64,000 nucleotides of DNA from positions 21,130-85,129 of the forward strand of contig NZ_JARAJZ010000014.1 in NCBI RefSeq assembly GCF_028765345.1. The letters run 5' to 3'. Positions 1-9,615 of the stretch are shown here, piece after piece. The notes below the pieces were generated by a model that was not told the origin of the DNA, did not search any database, and worked only from the letters and a program-made list of their open reading frames with translations. The first letter of the stretch is position 1; each line of letters opens with the position of its first letter. Made by a program: the position numbers and the translations under genes. Source of the stretch: Sporolactobacillus sp. CQH2019 (GTDB lineage Bacteria > Bacillota > Bacilli > Bacillales > Sporolactobacillaceae).

Positions 1-2
1 AT

Positions 3-149
3 GCTGCGGAGGGCGCCTTGTTTGTGTCTGCAGGAAGCCCGATTGCTCAGGCCTCCCGCCGGATTATCGGGTACCTGAAACTCAACCGCTTCAAGGCGGG
101 CGCTACGATTAATTGGAGGATGATCCCGCAAAAGCCGGTGACATTTTGA
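3..149 (+). CDS. C-terminal end of an unidentified protein (partial)
   Basis: An open frame enters from the left edge and runs 48 codons to a TGA at 147-149. The peptide contains SAGSPIAQASRRIIGYLK and ends in PQKPVTF. I do not recognise the family. The frame has coding-like composition and no better frame competes with it, but the start lies outside the window. About 170 bases follow before the 3' end of the next gene, which points the other way. Confidence 0.45.
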   Translation, partial: AAEGALFVSAGSPIAQASRRIIGYLKLNRFKAGATINWRMIPQKPVTF

Positions 150-320
150 GTGCTTTTCTTGTTTCTTTATCTCTAACGGAACTGTCCAACGAAAGAAAAC
201 CGTGCCGCCCATTGTTCACAGGATTCTTTGTTTACTGGTCTGTCTGTTTGTTCTCATTAGTGGAAACATGACGGATGAAGTGTTGATTTTTCGCATACGG
301 CTGATCGTCGGGCTGATCGA

Positions 321-1376
321 TCAGAACGGCAAAACTTTTTCTTCCTTGAATTCGTCAAAGAGCCGGAGAAACATTTCTTCACTGCTCTCCACTTCGTGAA
401 ATCCGAATTTCCGCAGTTTGGTCGTGTCCGACATGACATCGTAATCGCAGTTAAAAATAAAATCGCCGAATCCCCAGGATGCCAGTTTCTTATATGGAAT
501 CGGGCGGAGGCGATATTTATCGACTATGCGCGACCAGAGCGGCTGTTTGTCGGCCATGACCTGCGCAAGCGGTATCGGCTGAGGCGAAGTGATTCGCATC
601 TGAAAGCGGTCCGCAATGATTGGCCAGAGATTCTTCCAGCGGAAAAAATCGCCGTTGGTCACATTGAAGATTTCAAACGCACATTTTTCTTCCGTGGCTG
701 CCCACGCCGTGCAGCGGGCGAGCAGCCCGGCATCGGTGACCTGAGCCAGGTATGGATAAGCTTTTCCGGGGAAGCGGAGTGGCAGCCCCAGCTCTTTCGA
801 GATTGATGCATAGGTGCCGATGACCATGGCAATATTCATCGGATTTCCGAGCGAGAATCCGCAGACGACATCGGGGCGCAGGATCGTCCAGGACCAGGAT
901 TTTCCCTTTTGTTCTTCCTGCATATAATCTTCCTGATCATAATAAAAATTCGGCGGCATATGGCGGGGATCTGTTTCTTGAGCAGGGGTCTTAAATGGAC
1001 CGAGGTGAACGCCGTACGCCTTGACACCCTGCATTAAAAGCACGCGTTCCAAAGCCGGCGAGGCCTGTTCGACTGCGTTCAGCACATTTCTGAACATGGC
1101 CAGATTGATCGAAACCTGCTGTTCCGGATCCGATTCATAATCCTGATAAGCCGCGTAGATGATATGGGTTACCTGATCCAGGCCGCTGAATTTTTTGCTC
1201 AATTCCTCCGGCTGCAGCAAATCTGCTTCAATATAACGGACCCCGTCGGATTTTTCCGGCTTTCTTCTCGAAACGCCGATGACGTCCCAGTCCTCCAGAT
1301 TTTTCAGATGAGAGACAAGGTATCTGCCAATGACTCCGGTTGCTCCTGCAACGAGCGCTGTTTTCTTCGCCATCAT
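321..1376 (-). CDS. SDR-family NAD(P)-dependent reductase, PRISE-like
   Basis: A 351-residue Rossmann-fold protein. The N-terminus has the nucleotide-binding motif GATGVIGR (about residues 11-18). A later MQGVKAYGVHLG segment and WTILRPDVVCG match the atypical short-chain dehydrogenases related to progesterone 5-beta-reductase/iridoid synthase (PRISE), where the K of a GxKxYG-like motif is catalytic. Family members reduce activated C=C bonds with NADPH; the bacterial substrate is unknown. A GGAGGG site precedes tandem ATG codons; the second (1373) has the better spacing. The gene appears monocistronic. Confidence 0.8.
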   Translation of the reverse strand: MMAKKTALVAGATGVIGRYLVSHLKNLEDWDVIGVSRRKPEKSDGVRYIEADLLQPEELSKKFSGLDQVTHIIYAAYQDYESDPEQQVSINLAMFRNVLNAVEQASPALERVLLMQGVKAYGVHLGPFKTPAQETDPRHMPPNFYYDQEDYMQEEQKGKSWSWTILRPDVVCGFSLGNPMNIAMVIGTYASISKELGLPLRFPGKAYPYLAQVTDAGLLARCTAWAATEEKCAFEIFNVTNGDFFRWKNLWPIIADRFQMRITSPQPIPLAQVMADKQPLWSRIVDKYRLRPIPYKKLASWGFGDFIFNCDYDVMSDTTKLRKFGFHEVESSEEMFLRLFDEFKEEKVLPF

Positions 1377-2541
1377 TCACCCTCCGATTCAATTCTCTTA
1401 TTGATGGAGCTCTAACGTTTCATTTTACTTACCTCTTTTGGTATACCCAAAAAAGCAGCAGGCGTCAAAAGAATTGTTTCTGTCCGTGAACTAAATGGAA
1501 ATAAATTTCCAACAGTCTTTTTATACCTATGAGAAATGAGTGTCTGCTCAATTTATGTATACAGACGTGCCATGTTGTGAACATCGTCAATTTTTCTGAA
1601 AGGCCAATCATGCTCAGGGACGGGTATGACATGCGCAAGTGCCGCTCGTTTTTTGATCCGCCGTGTATCCACATGAAAAGTGCTGAAAATTGCCGGTAAA
1701 TATGGAGATATAAAAAGCAGATCGCCGTTTATCATCAGCAGCGTTCAAAGATTCAACAACTTTGGGATGAGCAGGAGGGATCATCATATATTCTTATTGC
1801 GTATTGATCGGGAAACACTTAGAGTTAGCTATGGGAAGGGAATGACTCATGGATATAGTCCAGTCAACGTTCGGGACACCTTAATTAATAAGCGAATTCT
1901 CCGAATATTTAAGTTTGATGTCTTCAGCTTTTCGCCGCAATGCAGGAGAGGTACTCAAACCGCACATTACCGCCATGTCCGCAGAAATTAATTGGATTCG
2001 GTTTTTATTGCATGTGTAAGGAAGCGGAATGAGTATTGCCGACCTCAAACAGTAAATGGCAAGGAGAAGACGGCGCAGCCATTTCCAGGACCTGCAATTA
2101 CTAAAGACGGCGCAGCCTGAATTCCGGACTCAATTCAATAAAGCGAAACGTCCTCTGCAAATATTAATTGGATAAAATAGCTGAAGCGCCAGGTCCCGCT
2201 CCGGCCCTTTCACAACTGGGGCGCGAGTGCTGGGCATCCTCCCGATTATAAAAGTATTATTCAAGTCCCCTATGATGTTCTGCAAAAGACTGAGTGAGAA
2301 AGAGTAAGGGTTCGGATACTGGCATTCCCAACTTAAACGTAAAAATATAAAGGCTTGTAACAATATTTCTCTCTGGAGTGTAGGAGGATCATGTAAAATG
2401 ACAGATGAACCATCGGAAAGCAAAATGATCAAAAAACATATTGGGTAATATTACGAAGGATAAATTTTGGATCTGTTCAACGTGAGCCGGACATGCGATT
2501 AACGGCCGTCATTTATCGATTAAACTGCAGACAAAAAAAGG
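1377..2541. other. Long gene-poor stretch with eroded coding-like segments
   Basis: No intact gene is convincing in these 1.16 kb. On the + strand around 1849-2060, one frame reads as short blocks such as KPHITAMSAEINWIRFLLHV and GSGMSIADLKQ separated by stops. This faintly resembles the N-terminal half of a MarR/Hpr-type regulator. A 12-base string GACGGCGCAGCC occurs twice near 2068-2117. The likeliest reading is a decayed gene, but the similarity is too weak to name. Confidence 0.3.
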
Positions 2542-3462
2542 ATGATCTTCTCAATGATACACTATTTAAAAAAGCAAATGCTTGCCGATACGGAATTTCC
2601 GTTCCATATCGGTATCGATAAGTACAGGAGCGGTGAATCCTGCAGATTGCACGATCATGATTTTACCGAACTGTTTTATGTAGCAGGCGGTGAGGGCGTA
2701 CACCGCTATAAGGATCGGGAGACTTATCTCGGGCGGGGATGTGTGCTGATCATTCAGCCCGGGGTAGAACATTCCTATCAAGTAGCAAAGGGTTCGTATC
2801 TGAGAATTTATCAAGTTGCATTTTGCCAGGATCTGCTGGGCGGTGAATGGCCGGCTTTAGATCATGCGCTGAGCTATATTGATCCCTTTTTTATTGACCC
2901 CTCCATTGTAGGAAAAAAGGATTTCATCTCATATTTTACCCTGATTCCGAGTCAACGATTTGAACTGCTGATGCTGCTGGAAAAGATGTACAGCGAATAC
3001 GACCAAAAAAAGTGGGGGTATCACTGTTTGATCCGCCTGCAGTTAATGGAACTGTTTGTCTATCTCAGCAGATGGACAAATGCCGGATCTCATCAGCCGG
3101 GAGATCCGGTTATCATGAAGCAGGATTTATATCAGGAGGTTTGCAAGTATATCAAGCAGCATTATATGAATCCGATCACTCTGGAACAAGTGTGTACTTA
3201 TTGCGGAATAAGTCAATCAGCGTTTACACGCAATTTTAAGAGAGTAACCGGTCTTTCGTTTATTGAGTATCGCAATAAGGAACGTATTCAGGCGGCTAAA
3301 GATTTGCTGATCACAACAGACTTGACGATTATGATGATTTCTGCAAAAGTCGGTTTCAGCAATGTCAGCAATTTTGATCGGGTGTTCAAGCACTTTGAGG
3401 GCCTTTCCCCCTTGGTCTATCGAAAGCATCTCACAGCTTCTGATCGTAGCGCTTTTGTCTAA
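2542..3462 (+). CDS. AraC-family transcriptional regulator with cupin sensor domain
   Basis: Residues 1-150 form an AraC-type cupin (LHDHDFTELFYVAGGEGVH; a histidine-rich pocket that usually binds a sugar or similar ligand). The last 100 residues carry two helix-turn-helix units (LEQVCTYCGISQSAFTRNFK and ISAKVGFSNVSNFDRVFKH). The family normally activates neighbouring catabolic genes, but no catabolic operon is adjacent, so the target is unknown. AAAGGA at about 2537 suits the second ATG (2554) better than the first at 2542. Confidence 0.85.
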   Translation: MIFSMIHYLKKQMLADTEFPFHIGIDKYRSGESCRLHDHDFTELFYVAGGEGVHRYKDRETYLGRGCVLIIQPGVEHSYQVAKGSYLRIYQVAFCQDLLGGEWPALDHALSYIDPFFIDPSIVGKKDFISYFTLIPSQRFELLMLLEKMYSEYDQKKWGYHCLIRLQLMELFVYLSRWTNAGSHQPGDPVIMKQDLYQEVCKYIKQHYMNPITLEQVCTYCGISQSAFTRNFKRVTGLSFIEYRNKERIQAAKDLLITTDLTIMMISAKVGFSNVSNFDRVFKHFEGLSPLVYRKHLTASDRSAFV

Positions 3463-3618
3463 TAACATTTATCATTGTACATTTTTTCGTCAAATACTAA
3501 CTATTATATAGCAGATAAGTAAATTTCCTTGGTAAATTAGCCCAGCTATTTTCTGCCGTCCGTTCTAAGATAAAAAAGTAAGTTACTAAGAATTTATCCG
3601 GAAAGCGGGGGTAAGAAA

Positions 3619-4488
3619 TTGGCAACACCTAATGTTTTCAACACATTTCATTTTCTGGTACTGCATTTCCCGATCGCTCTGATTGTCGTCAGCTTTCTTT
3701 GCGATCTGGTTGCATCGTTCGTCAAAAAGTCGAAATGGAACGCAACTCTGAAGAGAGCAGGATTCATGACACTGATTGCGACGTCGGTAATGGGCATTGT
3801 AACCTGTCTTGCAGGACTGGTTGCCGCAGAATCGCTTGGCTTGATGGCGCAAATCGGAGCGCATGCGACGAAGGCTATTATTTTTACTATTTATGTCACG
3901 CTATTGGCGGTTATCAGAATCGTTTTTTTCAAATCAACAAAGAAAGATTTCGGCGACAATTTGTTCTATCTGATCTTCTCGCTGATCGGTGCCATTTTGG
4001 CGTTCACGCTTTTTAAAGTTTATCGTTATCCGCACTGGGGCGTTCTGCAGTTCACCGTTCCGCTGATTATTATCGGCTTCCTTGCCGATCTGTCTGCAGT
4101 GATCTGGAAAGCAAAGAGCTGGGCGAAGAGTTTTCAGGACATCGGCTACAGCTTTCTTATTCTCGGTACGGTTGCGATTATTGCAACTGTCATTACCGGC
4201 TACATGAGAGCTGCAGAAATGCCGGCTCTGGCCCATGCCGCTGTGAATCCTGTGAAGTATAATCGGGCCGCCCTTGAGCTCCATGAAACCTGGGGTGTCA
4301 TATCGATGATCGCCTTCATTATTCTCAGTGCAGTCCGTTCATACTTCCATTTTCACTTTGAGGCGAAAGATCTGCTTAAAGGAAAAACCGTTTACATTGT
4401 CGGTGCCGTTGTTTGCATCGCGATTATCTCGTTTGCCTCTCACCTCGGCGGTACGGTAGCGCTGTTCCCTGAATTATTCGGGAAATAA
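3619..4488 (+). CDS. DUF2231 integral membrane protein
   Basis: 289 residues with about eight hydrophobic helices arranged as two similar halves, each starting with an HF-containing segment (FNTFHFLVLHFPIALIVV near the N-terminus and LHETWGVISM in the second half). The pattern and length match DUF2231 membrane proteins, whose biochemical role is unknown; conserved histidines make a heme- or metal-linked redox role plausible. The start is TTG with AGCGGGGG upstream. A stem-loop follows the stop. Confidence 0.7.
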   Translation: MATPNVFNTFHFLVLHFPIALIVVSFLCDLVASFVKKSKWNATLKRAGFMTLIATSVMGIVTCLAGLVAAESLGLMAQIGAHATKAIIFTIYVTLLAVIRIVFFKSTKKDFGDNLFYLIFSLIGAILAFTLFKVYRYPHWGVLQFTVPLIIIGFLADLSAVIWKAKSWAKSFQDIGYSFLILGTVAIIATVITGYMRAAEMPALAHAAVNPVKYNRAALELHETWGVISMIAFIILSAVRSYFHFHFEAKDLLKGKTVYIVGAVVCIAIISFASHLGGTVALFPELFGK

Positions 4489-4537
4489 GCGTTTCGCCGG
4501 AGATCGGCAAAAGTTTCATAAGTGAGCTTCATAAGGG

Positions 4538-4579
4538 TCAAATAACTCATATCCTTTTAACTGGGTGTGAGTTATTTGA
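4538..4579 (+). terminator. Stem-loop between converging genes
   Basis: TCAAATAACTCA (4538-4549) pairs with TGAGTTATTTGA (4568-4579), a perfect 12-bp stem with an 18-base loop. It lies between the 3' ends of the DUF2231 gene and dapB. Only a weak T-rich tail follows (CGCTATTTTA), so termination is likely but not certain and could serve both directions. Confidence 0.55.
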
Positions 4580-4640
4580 TCGCTATTTTATGCTAACAGC
4601 ATCGGCTCTTCTAGGATTGCCGTCTGATTGGCTGCAGCTG

Positions 4641-5462
4641 TCAGCTTTCACTGGCGAGTTCGCTGCTTTTATCGCTGTATTCGTGAAGGATTTTTTTCAA
4701 ATTAAGAACATCTTTCATTTCATAGTATCCGGTTTTGTGATTAATAAAATTGATTGCTTTAATGGCTCCCTCAGCAAAAACTTTCCTTGAGGAGGACTCG
4801 TGACTGATTTCTATTCGATCATGTTTTCCGACTGCCAGAACCGTATGTTTACCAATGACACCGCCGGCACGAATCGCACTTATTGGAATTATTTTTGGGG
4901 GTAATCCTGACGAAGTAAACCCATCTTCTATTTCGTCCGAAATTTTTATCGCAGTACCCGAGGGTGAATCTTTTTTATCTTTATAATGCATTTCTACGAC
5001 TTGAAAATCGTAGTTATTGAGTATTGCGGCTGCAATGTTGCTTAAGATCATGATGACATTGACACCTAACGTAATATTCGGGGCATAAACGATTCCGTTT
5101 TTGTATCGGTAGCACGTATCCTGGATCCTATTGATATCTTCTTCAGAAAAACCCGTTGTGCCTATGACCATATTCGTTTTCATCTCAGACAATATTGCGA
5201 TATTTTTCATGGTCGATGACGGGCTTGAAAAATCAACGACTACATCGGGGCGGGTCTGAAAAATAATAGATTCTATGTCATCGGAAGTACTGATTATTAC
5301 ATCGGTTTTCTTAGTTTTAAGCAGATCGCCTAAGCGCATTCCCTTTTTTGGACTGTTTGGGCTGCATATTGCCGCTACGATTTCCATATTCCTTTGATTT
5401 AATATACCGCTTGCAAGATATTTTCCGGTTTTGCCCAATCCTATTAACGCGACTCTAATCAA
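4641..5462 (-). CDS. dapB: 4-hydroxy-tetrahydrodipicolinate reductase
   Basis: 273 residues; reduces hydroxytetrahydrodipicolinate to tetrahydrodipicolinate with NAD(P)H in the lysine/diaminopimelate pathway, which also supplies spore dipicolinate. An N-terminal Rossmann motif (VALIGLGKTGKYLA) and the family signature EMHYKDKKDSPSGTA are present, with the catalytic His/Lys pair in HYKDK. Length is normal. It stands alone rather than in a dap operon and is divergent from a BusR-like regulator with about 230 bp between them. Confidence 0.92.
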   Translation of the reverse strand: MIRVALIGLGKTGKYLASGILNQRNMEIVAAICSPNSPKKGMRLGDLLKTKKTDVIISTSDDIESIIFQTRPDVVVDFSSPSSTMKNIAILSEMKTNMVIGTTGFSEEDINRIQDTCYRYKNGIVYAPNITLGVNVIMILSNIAAAILNNYDFQVVEMHYKDKKDSPSGTAIKISDEIEDGFTSSGLPPKIIPISAIRAGGVIGKHTVLAVGKHDRIEISHESSSRKVFAEGAIKAINFINHKTGYYEMKDVLNLKKILHEYSDKSSELASES

Positions 5463-5660
5463 TCTAAAGACCTCCAGTATTTACTGATTTGATAAGTAAC
5501 AACTTAAGTATATCATATAAATTGTTGCATGCCGTTCACTTTGAATAATAGGGGCCCATTTCAGCGATCTTTGCTGATTTACATCGCACAAAATATCATT
5601 TATACTGGTTGTTGATTAAGAAACCATCTTTTGATTTTTAATAAAGCGGAGGGGTATTTT

Positions 5661-5679
5661 CTTCAGGCAACTCCTGAAG
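5661..5679 (+). promoter_or_regulatory. Inverted repeat directly before the BusR-like gene
   Basis: CTTCAGG-caact-CCTGAAG forms a perfect 7-bp palindrome between a GGAGGGG sequence (5648-5654) and the ATG at 5690. It could be an operator for autoregulation or an mRNA hairpin that brings the purine-rich site closer to the start. No other ribosome binding site is obvious for this gene. Confidence 0.4.
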
Positions 5680-5689
5680 TAAATTTAAC

Positions 5690-6322
5690 ATGTCAGCACA
5701 ATACACAATGAAATCTGTCTATCAGAAGATAGCCATTGATATCGCCAATAGAATATTAAACGGTGATTTTTCGGTCGGTGATAAGCTGCACGGGAGGTCG
5801 TCTCTTTCAAGTCTTTATAAAGTTTCACCTGAAACCGTGAGAAAGGCCGTTATGCTTTTAAATGAGATGGGTATCGTAGAAGTCGTCAAGGGCAGCGGCA
5901 TCATTATTAAATCCGTGGATAACTGTTTAAAATTTATAAATAAGTTTAAGAATATAGATGTTATTAATTCATCCAAGAGTGAAATTTTAGATCTACTGGA
6001 TGAAAAAACATTATTGGACAAAAAAATTGAGACCAAAATTAATGAGATTGTCGATTATTCGGACAGATTTGCTAATACCAGCCCGTTTATGCCGTTTGAA
6101 TTTAAAATATATGAAGATTTTGATATTGTCGGAAAAACGATATCCGAAAGCAATTTCCGGAAAAATACAAATGCCATCATAGTGGGTATAAAAAGGAATG
6201 GCAAATTAATGCTGTCTCCGGATCCTTACAACATATTTAAAAAAGGGGATACTTTGTTTGTTATCGGCGAGGAAGATTCCTATAACAGGGTGAAGCAGTT
6301 TCTTTATAAACAAAACAGATAA
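5690..6322 (+). CDS. GntR-HTH/RCK_C regulator, BusR-like
   Basis: 210 residues. Residues about 8-75 form a GntR winged helix (IANRILNGDFSVGDKLHG, VSPETVRKAVMLLNEMGIV). Residues 85-130 look coiled-coil. Residues about 133-208 form a TrkA-C/RCK_C domain (DFDIVGKTI, IVGIKRNGKLMLSPDP, GDTLFVIGE). Domain order and length match BusR of lactococci and streptococci, a c-di-AMP-responsive repressor of the glycine-betaine transporter busAB. No transporter is adjacent; the divergent neighbour is dapB. Regulation of osmolyte or K+ genes elsewhere, or of dapB, is inference. Confidence 0.75.
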   Translation: MSAQYTMKSVYQKIAIDIANRILNGDFSVGDKLHGRSSLSSLYKVSPETVRKAVMLLNEMGIVEVVKGSGIIIKSVDNCLKFINKFKNIDVINSSKSEILDLLDEKTLLDKKIETKINEIVDYSDRFANTSPFMPFEFKIYEDFDIVGKTISESNFRKNTNAIIVGIKRNGKLMLSPDPYNIFKKGDTLFVIGEEDSYNRVKQFLYKQNR

Positions 6323-6446
6323 ACAGACAAAATAATCAGCGCCGGGGAAAAAACAGGACTGCCGGAAGACAGGACTAGAATTCTAGAAGCATATAAAGTC
6401 TGGGCCAGGCACTCTATGATTTGAAATCAGTCCGAAAAACAGATAG

Positions 6447-7256
6447 TCAGTCAAAATAGCGAACTTTTGCATCGTTTCTTATTCGCCTGTAAACGATCAA
6501 TATTATGCATAAAATGATCAGCAGAATAGAAACGACTTGTGCGATCCGCAGGCTGCCGGTCAGCATCAGACTGTCGGTGCGCAGCCCTTCAATATAAAAG
6601 CGGCCGACTGAATACCAGATAAGATAAGTTAAAAAAAGTTCTCCGCGTCCAAGGTTGGCTCTTCTTAGTATGATTAAGAGAATGAAGCCGAGAAAATCCC
6701 AGACGGATTCATAGAGAAAAGTCGGAACGTAATAAGTTCCGTTTATGTACATTTGATTGATTATAAAATTCGGCAGATGAAGATTTTCAAGAAAAAGTCG
6801 TGTGGTCGGGCCGCCGTGGGCTTCCTGATTCATAAAATTGCCCCATCGTCCGATTGCCTGGCCCAGTAGCACACTGGGTGCCGCAATATCCGCCACTTTC
6901 CAGAACGGCACACGGCGTACTTTGCAGAAGACAAGTGCTGTGGCGACCGCCCCGATGAGCGCACCGTGGATGGCAATGCCGCCATCCCAAACGGCAATGA
7001 TTTCAGAAGGATGTCCTGAGTAATAGTTCCATTCAAAAGCGACATAATAGATTCGGGCGCATAGAATTGCAATCGGCGCCGCAAAAAGAATCAGATCCAC
7101 AAACAGGTCCTTTGGCAATCCGCGTTTCCGTCCCTCTTTCATGGCCAGTAAAAGCCCCAGCAGGGCGCCGCAGGCAATAATGATCCCATACCAGTAAATG
7201 TGGATCGGACCGAGTCTGACAGCGACCCGGTTCAGCGGCTGAATAGATAGATTCAT
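6447..7256 (-). CDS. lgt: Prolipoprotein diacylglyceryl transferase
   Basis: 269 residues, seven membrane segments. It transfers diacylglycerol from phosphatidylglycerol to the lipobox cysteine of prelipoproteins. Family signatures are clear: [12 protein letters not shown], with the essential His, and [16 protein letters not shown], with the essential Arg/Asn. It lies 80 bp downstream of DUF1634 on the same strand, so it may be read from the tauE-DUF1634 transcript. Usual genomic partners such as hprK are absent. Confidence 0.95.
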   Translation of the reverse strand: MNLSIQPLNRVAVRLGPIHIYWYGIIIACGALLGLLLAMKEGRKRGLPKDLFVDLILFAAPIAILCARIYYVAFEWNYYSGHPSEIIAVWDGGIAIHGALIGAVATALVFCKVRRVPFWKVADIAAPSVLLGQAIGRWGNFMNQEAHGGPTTRLFLENLHLPNFIINQMYINGTYYVPTFLYESVWDFLGFILLIILRRANLGRGELFLTYLIWYSVGRFYIEGLRTDSLMLTGSLRIAQVVSILLIILCIILIVYRRIRNDAKVRYFD

Positions 7257-7336
7257 GATACGATTCCTCCGTTTGCGATGTTCATTTTCAATTCGTTCTG
7301 TTTATCTTAAAGAGACCTAAGCCTAAGGAGCAGCGG

Positions 7337-7726
7337 TTACCCCGCTTTGCCAATCGTGAAACTGATGATCAGGATTGAGAAGACAATGAGCGTAATCAAG
7401 GTATAAAGGTAATCTTTTTTAAGCAGAAAGGCAATAATGGAAACGCCCACACGAAAAACCGGCGTGAGCATCAGGAGCAGCAGCCCAGTCAGCGTAACAC
7501 CGTAAGGCCTGAACGAGATAAAACCAAGCAGAATATCTTGAACATGTGTCGGGTAGTCATTTTTCGCATATCCTGTATCGCCTGTAACAAAAAACAGCAG
7601 CAATCCGCAGATAATCAGCACACTGCTGAACGTTATGCCGATTCTTAGCGTCCGGCCGATCATTATTTCCACAATATCTGTCTTTTTCTCTTGTTCCTGC
7701 ATCCGGGGACGATTCACCATTTCCAC
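7337..7726 (-). CDS. DUF1634 membrane protein, TauE partner
   Basis: About 127-129 residues with three to four hydrophobic helices after a charged N-terminus. The start overlaps the tauE 3' end, so translation is probably coupled; the best start is ATG at 7720, with GGGGTGG just upstream. DUF1634 genes are repeatedly found next to TauE/SafE exporters, which suggests a subunit or accessory of that transporter. No biochemical function is established. Confidence 0.75.
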   Translation of the reverse strand: MEMVNRPRMQEQEKKTDIVEIMIGRTLRIGITFSSVLIICGLLLFFVTGDTGYAKNDYPTHVQDILLGFISFRPYGVTLTGLLLLMLTPVFRVGVSIIAFLLKKDYLYTLITLIVFSILIISFTIGKAG

Positions 7727-8598
7727 CCCAATCCTTCAAGGATCATTTGAATGGCAATATAAGCAATGACCGGGACAAAAATAATCCGGATCGTTTTACT
7801 TTTCATTTTTTGCATGAGCTTCGTACCGACGACCGCACCTGCCAGCACACCGATCGCAATCGGTCCCGAGATTCCCGGATCGATATCGCCTCTCATTAGA
7901 TAAACGCCCGCGCTTGCCGCCGCGGTGACGCCCATCATAAAATTGCTCGTCGCACTGGAAACTTTTAAAGGAAGCTTCATGAACAAATCCATCGCCATGA
8001 CTTTGAAACTGCCGCTGCCGATTCCGAGCAATCCGGAAGCAACGCCCGCCCCGTACATTACGCCGAATCCGGCGGGGACATGGGCCGCATGATAGGCAAC
8101 TTCCCGTCCGAACCGCTGATCGAAATAACTGCCGTTCAACTTGAATTTATCTGCGATTGTTTTCTGGGCATTCGCTTTCGGCTTTGCCGGTTTCTTCTTT
8201 TGCAGCATAGCCAGTGCCGAATAGAGCAGGAAGAGCCCGAAAATGATATACAAAAAGCTGGACGGGATCAATCCGCCGATAAAGGCTCCGGAAATCGCGC
8301 CGATCGTTGTCGCAATTTCCAGAAACATGCTGATCCGCAGGTTGGTAATCCCGTCTTTAATATAGGCGATCGCCGCTCCGCTTGATGTGGCAATCACGGC
8401 GATCAGACTGGCGCCGATCGCATGGTTGATATCAATGCCGAGCAGCAGGGTCAGAATCGGGGTGATAATGGTTCCGCCGCCAAGTCCCAAAATGGATCCG
8501 AACATTCCGGCGAACACGGCAACGAGAATCAAGGTGATGACAAGTAATGACAAAAGATCATCTCCGTTGGCAATTTTTTTCAATGACTCCCTGACCAT
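7714..8598 (-). CDS. TauE/SafE-family sulfite/organosulfonate exporter
   Basis: 294 residues with eight or more helices in two half-repeats (GSILGLGGGTIITPILTLLL and GVASGLLGIGSGSFKVMAMD carry the family glycine-rich loops). TauE/SafE proteins export sulfite, sulfonates or related oxidised sulfur anions. The nearby persulfide genes and the divergent LysR regulator fit a sulfur-anion role. A long cytosolic Lys-rich linker lies at about residues 130-170. The start is uncertain: the ATG lacks a close ribosome binding site, and TTG codons further in are possible. Confidence 0.8.
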   Translation of the reverse strand: MVRESLKKIANGDDLLSLLVITLILVAVFAGMFGSILGLGGGTIITPILTLLLGIDINHAIGASLIAVIATSSGAAIAYIKDGITNLRISMFLEIATTIGAISGAFIGGLIPSSFLYIIFGLFLLYSALAMLQKKKPAKPKANAQKTIADKFKLNGSYFDQRFGREVAYHAAHVPAGFGVMYGAGVASGLLGIGSGSFKVMAMDLFMKLPLKVSSATSNFMMGVTAAASAGVYLMRGDIDPGISGPIAIGVLAGAVVGTKLMQKMKSKTIRIIFVPVIAYIAIQMILEGLGWKW

Positions 8599-8730
8599 TG
8601 CCGGCGGTCATCCTGGCCGTTGGATTGACATGAATGGTCCCCCAACGTTAACAAGTTTATGACTTGCCTATTAATAACGGAAATATTATTATTTTATTAT
8701 TATCATAAGCAATCGGTTATGGAGGATAAA

Positions 8731-9615
8731 ATGACATTCAGACTGCTGCAAATCTTCGTTGCTGTTTGTGAAAAATTGAATATGACTGCCGCCGCCGAAT
8801 CGCTTTTCATGTCGCAGCCTGCTGTCAGTCAGGCGATATCCGAACTTGAAAGGCATTTCGGTGTCAGGCTTTTTGAAAGGCTGTCCAAGAAGCTTTATTT
8901 GACAAAAGCCGGAGACAATCTCTTGTACTATGCGCGTCATATTATTCAAATGAACAGCGAAGCAGAGAAAAAAATGCGTTCCATCAGCAAGAGAAGTTGC
9001 ATTCGCATCGGGGCCAGTGTCACGATTGGTGCCTGTATACTGCCGAAACTGATTGTGAAATTCAAAGAGAAGAATCCGGATAGCACAATCGAAGTGATTG
9101 AAGACAACACCCCGAAAATTGAGAGGCTCATACTGAGGGATCAGCTGGATCTGGCACTTGTCGAGGGAGAAACCGCGTCGCCGGACATCGTCAAATCATC
9201 TTTTATGAGGGATGAGCTGCTGCTCATCTGCGGCGCCCGCCATCGATTTGCCGCGATGCCTTCGGTTTCTCCGCATGAGCTTGAGATCGAACCGTTCATT
9301 GTTCGCGAGAAGGAGAGCGGAACGCGCCAAAAGTTTGAAGCAATGATGTCTGACGCAAATCTGTCCTGGCATGCTTCCTGGACATGCAATAATGTCGATT
9401 CCATTAAAATGGCCGTCGCTGCGGGCCTCGGCATTTCGGTTGTCTCAAAGTTCTCTGTAGAAAATGAAGTCGCTTCCGGCACTTTATGCGTTAAGAAAAT
9501 TGACGGCCTTCATTTCAATCGTTATTTTAAAATCATTTACCATAAAGACAAATACCTGACCTCAACCATGCAAACATTTATCAGGCTGTGTCGCTGCCCG
9601 GATCGGTACATGTGA
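8731..9615 (+). CDS. LysR-family transcriptional regulator (CysL-like)
   Basis: 294 residues. The N-terminal winged helix is typical (LNMTAAAESLFMSQPAVSQA), followed by a periplasmic-binding-protein-like effector domain (SIRIGASVTIGACILPKLI). The gene is divergent from tauE across about 130 bp of very AT-rich DNA. That arrangement usually means it controls the neighbour and itself, as CysL does for sulfite genes. ATG 8731 is chosen because GGAGG sits at 8721-8725. Confidence 0.88.
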   Translation: MTFRLLQIFVAVCEKLNMTAAAESLFMSQPAVSQAISELERHFGVRLFERLSKKLYLTKAGDNLLYYARHIIQMNSEAEKKMRSISKRSCIRIGASVTIGACILPKLIVKFKEKNPDSTIEVIEDNTPKIERLILRDQLDLALVEGETASPDIVKSSFMRDELLLICGARHRFAAMPSVSPHELEIEPFIVREKESGTRQKFEAMMSDANLSWHASWTCNNVDSIKMAVAAGLGISVVSKFSVENEVASGTLCVKKIDGLHFNRYFKIIYHKDKYLTSTMQTFIRLCRCPDRYM

